Shown: positions 1 through 5,656, counted from the first letter of the stretch. The stretch: 6,516 nt of DNA from Bacteroidales bacterium (GCA_009177185.1 WFMB01000012.1:2905-9420); one strand, 5' to 3'. Translations and numbers: made by a program. Notes: a model not told the origin generated them from the letters alone.

Positions 1-19
1 CTCATGTAGACGGTGTGTC

Positions 20-1627
20 CTATAAGTCGTAGCTGATGCCTGCTTTCCATTCGTGGCTCTTGGCGGTGAGGGAAGGATAGTGCTGATACCTGCCGTGACG
101 GAGGTTGAACTCGTGCATGAGGTGGAATTGGGCGTTGGGGGTGATGTGGACATTGAAGTGGAGACGATTGCGGAGCACGCTTTGCTGCCCTTGGTCGCCC
201 CATGCAGTGCCGCCTTCTTCGATTTGCTCCCTGTAGCGCACGGGGTCTTCGTGGTAGCTTTGGAGTTTGGCGCGGTCAATTCCTCGTATGATGAAGAGGT
301 GCATGAAGTAGAAGTCGTTGCCGAAGGAGAGGTGGCGGTTGTGGAACAGCTCGAACTTGTGTTGCACGGAGAATCCTGTGCCGAAGTTGTAGCGGCGCAG
401 TGGATAATAGTCGGCGGCGCATCCGCCGAGGGGAACTGCTGAGAGCATCAGGTCGTGGTGGAGGCTGACAGCTGAACCGTGGCGTTCGGCATGGAAGCCT
501 GCACCGAAGCTGGCTGCTTCGGAGATGAGGGAGAGATTGCCTGGGGCTTGGCTGTCGGAGGTGCTGTAGTGGTCGATGAGACGGATGTTCTGATAGAAGC
601 CGATGTCGAGTTTCCACTCGTGGGGCAGTTGTCGCTGGATGGAGCCGATGCGACCGCGCAGGTCGAGTTCGCCTACGGTGGGGTTGTTGGAGGTGAGGTT
701 GACAAGGGCGTAGAGGTCGAAGTAGTCAAAGGCGCGCGTGGCTTTGCCAAGTTCGAGGTTGTTGTAGTGGTTGCCGTAGGTGAAGTGGAAGTCGAGATAG
801 GGGATGTGTTGCTTGTAGCGTTGCTGGGTGTTGTGATGGATGGCTCCCACATCGTAGATGAAACGGTCGCCTGCTCCCACTTGGAAACTGTATGGTTCGG
901 GGGCTTCCTTCTTGCCAGCGTTGAAGCGGTTGACGTGGAACATCTCGCCCGAAAACATACGGTGGATGCCTCGCACGGGGTTGAGGGCTGTGCCGATGAT
1001 TTCGCGCACGACGCGGCGGAAGCCTGTCTGGGTGTTGTCGAAGAAGATGTCGGATGTACGATGGGTAATCTCACCGATGGCTGCTCCTCCGATGCCCGTG
1101 GAGAGGAGGTCGTTGATGGCTGGACGGTTGGTCTCGCAGAAGAGTTCCCATGTGAGCGAGCCGACGACGGGGTAGAGAAGCGACACACCATAAGACAGCC
1201 CATGCTCGCGCGCTGCGTTGTAGAACATGCCGCCATGGTAGGGATGCGAGAACTGGTTGCCAGAGTAGCTGTCGTTGTCCCACACCCACCCGTTGGTGAG
1301 GTGGTCTTGGATGACTCCCTTGCTGATGCGCGCCCACGAGCGGTGTGTTACGAAGTAGTCCCAGCTGAGCACCAGCGCATTGATGGCGAGGTCTTCGGTG
1401 AGCGCTTGTAGAGCAGGGGATTTGAACGTGGGCGGATGGTAGGTGGTGTCTCGACCGAAAATGTGGAATGGACAGGTGGGTGGTGTGAGTGTATCGGGGT
1501 GCTGCAGATGGATGCGGACACCAGTGATGGAGTCGTGCCAAATGGAGTCGGGTTGGGCGGCTCGGAGCTGGTGGCAGATGCCGAGGCTGAGTGTCAGCAG
1601 GAGAATCTTTGATACGTAACGAAACAT
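20..1627 (-). CDS. DUF3943 domain-containing secreted/outer-membrane protein
   Basis: Protein of 535 aa of unknown function. Residues 1-24 look like a Sec signal peptide: Arg3 and Lys7, a hydrophobic stretch ILLLTLSLGI, and a likely cut near the Ala pair at 23-24. Residues 112-185 carry what I recognise as the DUF3943 signature: NGWVWDNDSYSGNQFSHPYH at 112-131, then a GMFYNAAREHG segment and a TWELFCE segment. The second half is rich in alternating aromatic and polar residues and ends in WKAGISYDL, as expected for beta strands of an outer-membrane barrel (inference). The Met at 1625-1627 is chosen because it directly precedes the signal peptide and sits 20 bp from a TACCTTTG promoter box. The frame stays open upstream to about 2215, but that stretch is antisense to radA. 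It is transcribed divergently from radA. Family call fairly firm; function and barrel topology are not. Confidence 0.85.
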   Translation of the reverse strand: MFRYVSKILLLTLSLGICHQLRAAQPDSIWHDSITGVRIHLQHPDTLTPPTCPFHIFGRDTTYHPPTFKSPALQALTEDLAINALVLSWDYFVTHRSWARISKGVIQDHLTNGWVWDNDSYSGNQFSHPYHGGMFYNAAREHGLSYGVSLLYPVVGSLTWELFCETNRPAINDLLSTGIGGAAIGEITHRTSDIFFDNTQTGFRRVVREIIGTALNPVRGIHRMFSGEMFHVNRFNAGKKEAPEPYSFQVGAGDRFIYDVGAIHHNTQQRYKQHIPYLDFHFTYGNHYNNLELGKATRAFDYFDLYALVNLTSNNPTVGELDLRGRIGSIQRQLPHEWKLDIGFYQNIRLIDHYSTSDSQAPGNLSLISEAASFGAGFHAERHGSAVSLHHDLMLSAVPLGGCAADYYPLRRYNFGTGFSVQHKFELFHNRHLSFGNDFYFMHLFIIRGIDRAKLQSYHEDPVRYREQIEEGGTAWGDQGQQSVLRNRLHFNVHITPNAQFHLMHEFNLRHGRYQHYPSLTAKSHEWKAGISYDL

Positions 1628-1647
1628 AAATGTTGAGAATTTTGGAA

Positions 1648-1655
1648 CAAAGGTA
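1648..1655 (-). promoter_or_regulatory. Promoter -7 box for the DUF3943 gene
   Basis: Read on the minus strand this is TACCTTTG, an exact match to the Bacteroidetes -7 consensus TAnnTTTG. It ends 20 bp before the start codon at 1627, so transcription would begin near 1640-1643 and leave a leader of only about 13-16 nt. No TTG is found 19-21 bp upstream on this strand, so the -33 element is weak or absent. Its would-be -33 region overlaps the -33 element of the radA promoter. Confidence 0.6.
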
Positions 1656-1676
1656 TAAAAAAATGTAGGCAGGAAG

Positions 1677-1706
1677 TTGGGAGTTAGGGAGTTTTTCTTA
1701 CCTTTG
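1677..1706 (+). promoter_or_regulatory. Bacteroidetes-type promoter of radA
   Basis: TTG at 1677-1679, a 19-bp spacer, then TACCTTTG at 1699-1706. This fits the Bacteroidetes housekeeping promoter (TTG, 19-21 bp, TAnnTTTG). The expected start of transcription is about 1711-1714, giving a leader of roughly 11-14 nt before the chosen ATG at 1725. This placement also rules out the upstream in-frame TTG at 1677 as a start codon, since it would lie inside the promoter. Confidence 0.75.
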
Positions 1707-1724
1707 TGGGCAAATAGAACGATG

Positions 1725-3107
1725 ATGGCGAAAGATAAGATAATGTATGTGTGTAGCGCATGTGGGTACGACAGCCCGAAGTGGATAGGCAAGTGCCCTG
1801 CCTGTGGCGAGTGGAATACGTTCTCAGAATATAGGGTGGGAAAGAAGGCGCAGTCGAAGGCTGCATCCGACTTTGGAGCGTCTTTGAAGTCGAGTCCCAT
1901 CTCAATGTCGAAGATTGAGACGGAGGATGAACCGCGCATCAACATGCTGGATGGTGAACTGAATCGTGTGTTGGGCGGTGGGCTGGTGCCTGGCAGCATG
2001 ACGCTGTTGGGTGGCGAGCCTGGTATTGGAAAATCGACGCTTGTCTTGCAGACGGTGCTGCGTCTGAAGGGACAGAAGGTGCTGTATGTGAGCGGTGAGG
2101 AAAGTGCGCGGCAGTTGAAGTTGAGGGCTGACAGGATTGTGGATGGCGAGGAGGACATTGCCGATGTGCAGGTGGTGTGCGAGGCGATGATAGAGACGGT
2201 GTTTGAGCACGTCAAGGCTGTGCAGCCTGACCTCTTGGTGATAGACTCGATTCAGACGATGGCCACGGAGACGGTGGAGTCGTCGCCTGGCAGCGTGACG
2301 CAGATTCGTGAGTGTGCGGCAATGCTGTTGAAGTTTGCGAAAGAGTCCAACACGCCTGTCATCGTGATTGGTCACATCACAAAAGAGGGCACGATAGCTG
2401 GACCTAAGATTTTGGAGCACATGGTCGATACGGTGTTGCAGTTTGAGGGCGACCAGCACTATATGTACCGCATTGTACGCGCTATCAAAAATCGTTTCGG
2501 CTCTACGGCGGAGCTGGGCATTTACGAAATGGTACACAATGGTTTACGTCCTGTGGAGAACCCGTCGGAGTTGTTGCTGAGTGATGTGAAGGAGGGCGAG
2601 GAACTGAGTGGTGTGGCTGTGGCTTGTTCCATAGAAGGGGTGCGTCCGCTGCTGATAGAGACACAGGCGTTGGTGAGCACTGCGGCATACGGTACGCCGC
2701 AGCGTTCGGCTACGGGATTTGACTTGCGGCGACTGAATATGCTCCTTGCCGTGCTGGAGAAGCGGGTGGGTTTCAAGTTGCCCCAGCGTGATGTGTTCCT
2801 GAACATTGCGGGTGGCATCCGTGTGACTGACCCTGCCATCGACCTGAGTGTGATTGCGGCTGTCTTGTCGAGCAATGTGGATACGGGCATTCCGAGGGAC
2901 ATCTGCTTTGCTGGCGAGGTGGGATTGAGTGGCGAGGTACGTCCTGTGAGCCGTATCGTACAGCGCATTGCAGAGGCGGACAAGTTGGGATTCCGCAAGA
3001 TGATTGTGCCCCGTGCTAATATGAATGGGCTTGACACGGGAAAGTTCAAGATTGAAGTAGTTCCTGTGCGTAAGGTGGAGGAGGCTTTACGAGAATTGTT
3101 TGGGTAG
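1725..3107 (+). CDS. radA: DNA repair protein RadA (Sms), RecA-like ATPase
   Basis: Cytoplasmic ATPase that acts in recombinational repair, driving branch migration of recombination intermediates together with RecA (family knowledge). The 460-aa product has every RadA landmark. An N-terminal zinc finger has Cys10, Cys13, Cys24 and Cys27. Walker A is GGEPGIGKST at 96-105. Walker B is DLLVID at 169-174. The RadA-specific KNRFG motif is at 255-259. A C-terminal Lon-protease-like domain runs from about 280 to the end. Length is normal for the family. There are two tandem ATGs at 1722 and 1725; the second gives the family-typical start MAKDKIMYVC. There is no Shine-Dalgarno sequence and the predicted leader is very short. 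The gene is divergent from the DUF3943 gene, and its likely 3' end is in the tetR upstream region. No key residue is missing. Confidence 0.97.
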   Translation: MAKDKIMYVCSACGYDSPKWIGKCPACGEWNTFSEYRVGKKAQSKAASDFGASLKSSPISMSKIETEDEPRINMLDGELNRVLGGGLVPGSMTLLGGEPGIGKSTLVLQTVLRLKGQKVLYVSGEESARQLKLRADRIVDGEEDIADVQVVCEAMIETVFEHVKAVQPDLLVIDSIQTMATETVESSPGSVTQIRECAAMLLKFAKESNTPVIVIGHITKEGTIAGPKILEHMVDTVLQFEGDQHYMYRIVRAIKNRFGSTAELGIYEMVHNGLRPVENPSELLLSDVKEGEELSGVAVACSIEGVRPLLIETQALVSTAAYGTPQRSATGFDLRRLNMLLAVLEKRVGFKLPQRDVFLNIAGGIRVTDPAIDLSVIAAVLSSNVDTGIPRDICFAGEVGLSGEVRPVSRIVQRIAEADKLGFRKMIVPRANMNGLDTGKFKIEVVPVRKVEEALRELFG

Positions 3108-3182
3108 TGCTTGCTGTATCCGCTTGTTTGTGCATGGTGTAATTAACTATGGATGTGCTGCTTGCGAATGTTTGGAAAAAAG

Positions 3183-3206
3183 ATGTGCAAAAAACGCTTT
3201 GTACAT
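3183..3206. promoter_or_regulatory. Imperfect palindrome over the tetR -33 element: candidate operator or weak radA terminator
   Basis: Arms ATGTGCAAA (3183-3191) and TTTGTACAT (3198-3206) pair at 8 of 9 positions in DNA, or 9 of 9 in RNA if one G-U pair is allowed, around a 6-nt centre. The right arm contains the TTTG of the tetR promoter, a typical place for a TetR-family dimer to block transcription. Alternatively, as RNA it forms a 9-bp, A/U-rich hairpin followed after five bases by six T residues (3212-3217), which could end radA transcripts. The two roles are not exclusive. Neither is proven by sequence alone. Confidence 0.4.
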
Positions 3207-3228
3207 TCAACTTTTTTCTGTAATTTTG
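3198..3228 (+). promoter_or_regulatory. Bacteroidetes-type promoter of tetR (probably tetR-fabG)
   Basis: TTTG at 3198-3201, exactly 19 bp, then TAATTTTG at 3221-3228. Both elements match the Bacteroidetes consensus, making this the best promoter match in the window. Transcription should begin near 3233-3236, leaving a leader of about 80 nt before the tetR ATG at 3317. That leader contains a direct repeat (3242-3274). No comparable promoter is seen in the tetR-fabG gap, so this one may serve both genes. Confidence 0.75.
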
Positions 3229-3241
3229 CACTCGAAAATCA

Positions 3242-3274
3242 AGTCTGTGTGCTTGATGCCAGTCTGTGCGCTTG
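3242..3274. repeat. Tandem direct repeat in the tetR leader
   Basis: AGTCTGTGTGCTTG at 3242-3255 recurs as AGTCTGTGCGCTTG at 3261-3274, matching at 13 of 14 positions with a 19-bp period. It lies just downstream of the predicted transcription start of tetR. Two equal sites about two helical turns apart next to a promoter suggest a protein-binding pair, but a chance small duplication cannot be excluded. Confidence 0.5.
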
Positions 3275-3302
3275 GCGAAACTTGAAAACTACGTAAGGAT
3301 TC

Positions 3303-3313
3303 TAAAACTCAAA
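3303..3313 (+). promoter_or_regulatory. Translation leader motif shared by tetR and fabG
   Basis: TAAAACTCAAA ends three bases before the tetR ATG, and the same 11-mer occurs at 3966-3976, ending four bases before the fabG ATG. Neither gene has a Shine-Dalgarno sequence. In Bacteroidetes, A-rich leaders are known to support initiation without one. A role in translation is inferred. Confidence 0.4.
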
Positions 3314-3316
3314 CTC

Positions 3317-3916
3317 ATGTCGGTGGTAAAGACAAGGGCGCTCTTGGTGGATGTGGCTCGCCAGCTTTTTGCAAAGAATGGTTTTGAAGACACATCGATG
3401 AACGATATCGCGGTTGCCGCGAATCGTGGACGACGTACCCTTTATACTTATTTCAACAGCAAGGAGGAAATCTATCTGGCGGTCATCCAGACGGAGTTGG
3501 AACGCCTGTATGGGCGCATGGAGGAAGTGGCTCGTCGCAACATTTCGCCGGAGGAGAAAATGGTGCAGCTGATTTTTGCCCATTTGGAGGTGATGAAGGA
3601 GGCGGTGTATCGCAATGGAAACTTGCGTGCTGAGTTTTTCCGCGATGTGTGGAAGGTGGAGTCGGTGCGCAAGACGTTTGACAAGAACGAAATCAACCTC
3701 TTCCGCCGCATCATGAATGAAGGCATTGACAAGGGGGTGTTCGACATCCGCAATGTTCGTCTTTCGTCTGAAATCATGCACTACTGCTTGAAAGGCTGCG
3801 AGGTGCCCTACATCTATGGACGCTATGCGGCGCAGAATGCGGAGGAACTGTATCCTTATGTCAGGAATATGGTGTTCCGCCACTTTGGCAGGAACTTGAA
3901 ATATAGCAACTATTGA
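3317..3916 (+). CDS. TetR/AcrR-family transcriptional regulator
   Basis: Cytoplasmic DNA-binding regulator of 199 aa, a usual TetR length. Residues about 7-57 form the N-terminal helix-turn-helix domain: ALLVDVARQLFAKNGFEDTS leads into the HTH and then TLYTYFNSKEEIYLAVI, the family's Y-x-Y/H-F-x-S/N-K-E signature. Residues about 60-199 are a helical ligand-binding and dimer region with no recognised ligand class. Start: the ATG at 3317 leaves a few residues before the HTH. A GTG at 3266 would add 17 residues but lies inside the direct repeat and has no support. fabG follows 64 bp downstream on the same strand, so control of itself and of fatty-acid synthesis is a reasonable inference, ligand unknown. 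Multidrug or stress regulation is the alternative. Confidence 0.93.
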   Translation: MSVVKTRALLVDVARQLFAKNGFEDTSMNDIAVAANRGRRTLYTYFNSKEEIYLAVIQTELERLYGRMEEVARRNISPEEKMVQLIFAHLEVMKEAVYRNGNLRAEFFRDVWKVESVRKTFDKNEINLFRRIMNEGIDKGVFDIRNVRLSSEIMHYCLKGCEVPYIYGRYAAQNAEELYPYVRNMVFRHFGRNLKYSNY

Positions 3917-3965
3917 CCAGCTCGTATGCTGGGCGATGTGCGCGAGATAAAGAATTTATTCAATT

Positions 3966-3976
3966 TAAAACTCAAA
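3966..3976 (+). promoter_or_regulatory. Translation leader motif before fabG (copy of the one before tetR)
   Basis: The second copy of TAAAACTCAAA, four bases before the fabG ATG at 3981. The surrounding run 3949-3980 is strongly A/T-rich and unstructured, which suits ribosome loading. The rest of the 64-bp tetR-fabG gap holds a small 5-bp stem (CCAGC 3917-3921 with GCTGG 3928-3932) without a T run, so there is no convincing terminator between the two genes. Confidence 0.4.
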
Positions 3977-3980
3977 AATC

Positions 3981-4739
3981 ATGGGACTTTTAACAGGTAA
4001 GACAGCGATTGTAACAGGCGCTGCACGCGGCATCGGTAAGGCTGTCGCTCTGAAGTTTGCACAGGAAGGTGCTAACATCGCATTCACGGATTTGGTGTTG
4101 AACGACGACATGGCTGCTGGTCTTGAGGCAACGCGCAAGGAGATTGAGGCACTGGGTGTGACTTGTCGTGCTTATGCTGGCAATGCTGCCGACTTTGCTG
4201 AGACTGAGGCTGTGGTGAAGAAGATTCACGAGGACTTCGGCTCTATCGACATCTTGGTGAACAATGCTGGTATTACGAAGGACGGTCTGATGCTCCGTAT
4301 GACTGAGCAGCAGTGGGATGCTGTGTTGAATGTCAATTTGAAGTCGGCTTTCAACTTCATCCACGCTTGTGCTCCTATCATGCTCCGTCAGCGTGGCGGC
4401 TCTATCATCAATATGTCGTCAGTGGTGGGTGTTCACGGCAACGCAGGTCAGTGCAACTACTCTGCTTCTAAGGCTGGTATGATTGGTTTAGCTAAGTCTA
4501 TCGCTCAGGAACTCGGTCCTAAGGGCGTTCGTGCCAACGCTGTGGCTCCTGGCTTCATCGAGACTGCTATGACAGCGCAGCTCCCTGAGGAAGTCCGTGC
4601 TGATTGGATGAAGAAGATTCCACTCCGCCGTGGTGGTCAGGTCGAGGACATCGCCAACGTCTGCCTCTTCCTTGCTTCTGACATGTCCAGCTATGTGTCT
4701 GGTCAGGTCATCCAGATTGACGGCGGCATGAATATGTAA
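3981..4739 (+). CDS. fabG: 3-oxoacyl-[acyl-carrier-protein] reductase FabG
   Basis: Reduces 3-oxoacyl-ACP to 3-hydroxyacyl-ACP in each elongation cycle of type II fatty-acid synthesis, in the cytoplasm, normally as a tetramer (family knowledge). The 252-aa product is a full classical short-chain dehydrogenase. The nucleotide-binding TGAARGIG is at 12-19 and NNAG at 94-97. The catalytic tetrad is Asn119, Ser147, Tyr160 and Lys164. PG at 190-191 and the FabG-like ending GQVIQIDGGMNM are also present. Asp37 sits at the end of the second beta strand, where acidic residues usually favour NADH, while Arg16 is of the NADPH type, so cofactor choice is open. Codons lean to GCT, GGT and CGT, unlike neighbouring genes, suggesting high expression. 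It follows tetR by 64 bp and is probably co-transcribed with it. Other SDRs look similar, but overall similarity favours FabG. Confidence 0.93.
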   Translation: MGLLTGKTAIVTGAARGIGKAVALKFAQEGANIAFTDLVLNDDMAAGLEATRKEIEALGVTCRAYAGNAADFAETEAVVKKIHEDFGSIDILVNNAGITKDGLMLRMTEQQWDAVLNVNLKSAFNFIHACAPIMLRQRGGSIINMSSVVGVHGNAGQCNYSASKAGMIGLAKSIAQELGPKGVRANAVAPGFIETAMTAQLPEEVRADWMKKIPLRRGGQVEDIANVCLFLASDMSSYVSGQVIQIDGGMNM

Positions 4740-4749
4740 AAAGCTTTTT

Positions 4750-4839
4750 ATTAGGAATCAGGAGTAAGGGGCTTCCCTCCATGGCATGAAACCTGAGCGG
4801 CACTCGCTGCATGGCAATGTTTGACTCCTGATTCCTAAT
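4750..4839. repeat. 90-bp inverted-repeat element between fabG and the pseudouridine synthase gene
   Basis: ATTAGGAATCAGGAGT at 4750-4765 is the exact reverse complement of 4824-4839, a perfect 16-bp inverted repeat around a 58-nt interior. The interior can form further small stems: CCATG 4779-4783 with CATGG 4810-4814, and AGCG 4796-4799 with CGCT 4805-4808. As RNA it would be one long, interrupted hairpin. It fills most of the 109-bp gap and ends nine bases before the ATG at 4849. It could be a fabG terminator or mRNA-stabilising structure, a regulator of the downstream gene, or a short dispersed repeat (MITE/REP-like). The hexamer TTTTAT occurs at both edges (4746-4751 and 4845-4850), but the left copy overlaps the repeat, so a target-site duplication is doubtful. 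Confidence 0.7.
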
Positions 4840-4848
4840 TTCTATTTT

Positions 4849-5517
4849 ATGACAGTAATTTACGAGGACAATCACATCATCATTGTTTCCAAAACGACTG
4901 GTGAGATTGTGCAGGGCGACAAGACGGGCGACAAACCGCTCAGTGAAGTTGTGAAGCAGTACATCAAGGAAGCGTATGCCAAACCGGGCGATGTGTTCCT
5001 TGGCGTTGTTCATCGTCTCGATCGCCCCGTGTTTGGTTTAGTGCTTTTTGCCCGCACGTCGAAAGCATTGGCGCGCCTCAATGCGATGTTTGCCAACGGA
5101 CAAGTGCAGAAGCGTTATTGGGCTATTGTGAAAGATGCGCCTTTGCGGCCGGAAGGAACGCTGGTTCACTGGCTGGTGCGTAACGAAAAGCAGAACAAGT
5201 CATACGCGTATGACCACGAGGTGCCGCACAGCAAACGGGCGGAACTTGACTATAAAACCATTGGGCACTCCGATAACTACACGCTGTTGGAAGTGAACTT
5301 GAAGACTGGTCGTCACCATCAGATACGTTGTCAGCTTGCCAAAATTGGTTGTCCCATCAAAGGCGACCTCAAATACGGAGCCAAGCGCAGCAATCCTGAT
5401 GGCAGCATTTCTCTCTTGAGCCGTTCCATGCACTTCATTCATCCTGTCAGCAAAAAGGAAATCGCTGTCGAAGCACCCATGCCTGACGATAATCTGTGGC
5501 AGTCATTCGGTGGGTGA
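4849..5517 (+). CDS. RluA-family RNA pseudouridine synthase (catalytic domain only)
   Basis: Converts specific uridines in rRNA or tRNA to pseudouridine, in the cytoplasm (family knowledge). The 222-aa product opens with VIYEDNHIIIVSKTTG, the family's first motif. Catalytic Asp58 lies in HRLDRP (55-60), followed by FGLVLFARTSKAL. A KTGRHHQIRCQLAKIG segment at 152-167 matches the conserved R-x-HQIR motif, and GDLKYGA is at 172-178. There is no N-terminal S4 RNA-binding domain, so it belongs to the short, stand-alone RluA type. The usual T-S after HRLDxx is V-F here. The target base cannot be named. The start is fixed by the first motif and lies nine bases after the inverted-repeat element. It follows fabG on the same strand with no clear promoter of its own and is convergent with the isomerase gene. 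Confidence 0.92.
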   Translation: MTVIYEDNHIIIVSKTTGEIVQGDKTGDKPLSEVVKQYIKEAYAKPGDVFLGVVHRLDRPVFGLVLFARTSKALARLNAMFANGQVQKRYWAIVKDAPLRPEGTLVHWLVRNEKQNKSYAYDHEVPHSKRAELDYKTIGHSDNYTLLEVNLKTGRHHQIRCQLAKIGCPIKGDLKYGAKRSNPDGSISLLSRSMHFIHPVSKKEIAVEAPMPDDNLWQSFGG

Positions 5518-5554
5518 TACTCGCCTCTTGGTATTAGTTAGTTTGATATACAAA

Positions 5555-5609
5555 TTCGGGACAGGACGGGTCAAAACAATACATGATGTTTTACCCGTCC
5601 TGTACCGAA
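5555..5609. terminator. Large hairpin between convergent genes: candidate bidirectional terminator
   Basis: Arms 5555-5578 and 5587-5609 form a stem of about 23 base pairs with one mismatch (G5560/A5604), one bulged base (C5572) and an 8-nt loop. The core ACAGGACGGGT (5561-5571) pairs perfectly with 5593-5603. It lies 37 bp after the pseudouridine synthase stop and 47 bp after the isomerase stop, so it can end transcripts from both sides. Neither side has a long T run (only TTT follows on the minus strand), so it may act as a roadblock or mRNA 3' end. It could also be a dispersed palindromic repeat. Confidence 0.6.
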
Positions 5610-5656
5610 CTTAGGTGATATATCGTTAATGTTGTAAGGATGGACTTGGGGATATT

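Noticed and set aside
53..442. A 129-residue plus-strand open frame inside the DUF3943 gene
   Set aside because: Same Val/Glu-rich antisense composition, no motif, no start signal.
479..1411. A 310-residue open frame on the plus strand, antisense to the DUF3943 gene
   Set aside because: Its translation is unusually rich in Val, Glu, Ala and Gly with no recognisable domain, and it mirrors the coding bias of the real gene on the other strand, which has a signal peptide and a family signature.
1677..1724. TTG at 1677 or ATG at 1722 as the radA start
   Set aside because: The TTG lies in the promoter -33 element and upstream of the expected transcript start. The ATG at 1722 is possible, but the one at 1725 gives the usual MAK start of the family.
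1628..2215. Extending the DUF3943 frame upstream by 196 codons
   Set aside because: The extension crosses the promoter region and runs antisense to radA. A signal peptide and promoter box fix the start at 1627.
3100..3285. A 61-residue open frame after radA on the plus strand
   Set aside because: It overlaps the end of radA, spans the tetR promoter and palindrome, is Cys-rich without pattern, and has no family resemblance.
3266..3316. GTG at 3266 as the tetR start
   Set aside because: It would add 17 residues not typical of the family and lies within the direct repeat. The ATG at 3317 has the A-rich leader also seen before fabG.
3917..3932. Stem CCAGC/GCTGG after tetR as a terminator
   Set aside because: Only five base pairs and no T run follow, so it is unlikely to separate tetR from fabG.
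4820..4851. A promoter (TTTG 4820-4823, 19 bp, TATTTTAT 4843-4850) for the pseudouridine synthase
   Set aside because: The -7 box is imperfect (lacks the final TG) and overlaps the start codon, so its transcript would begin inside the gene, past the conserved first motif.
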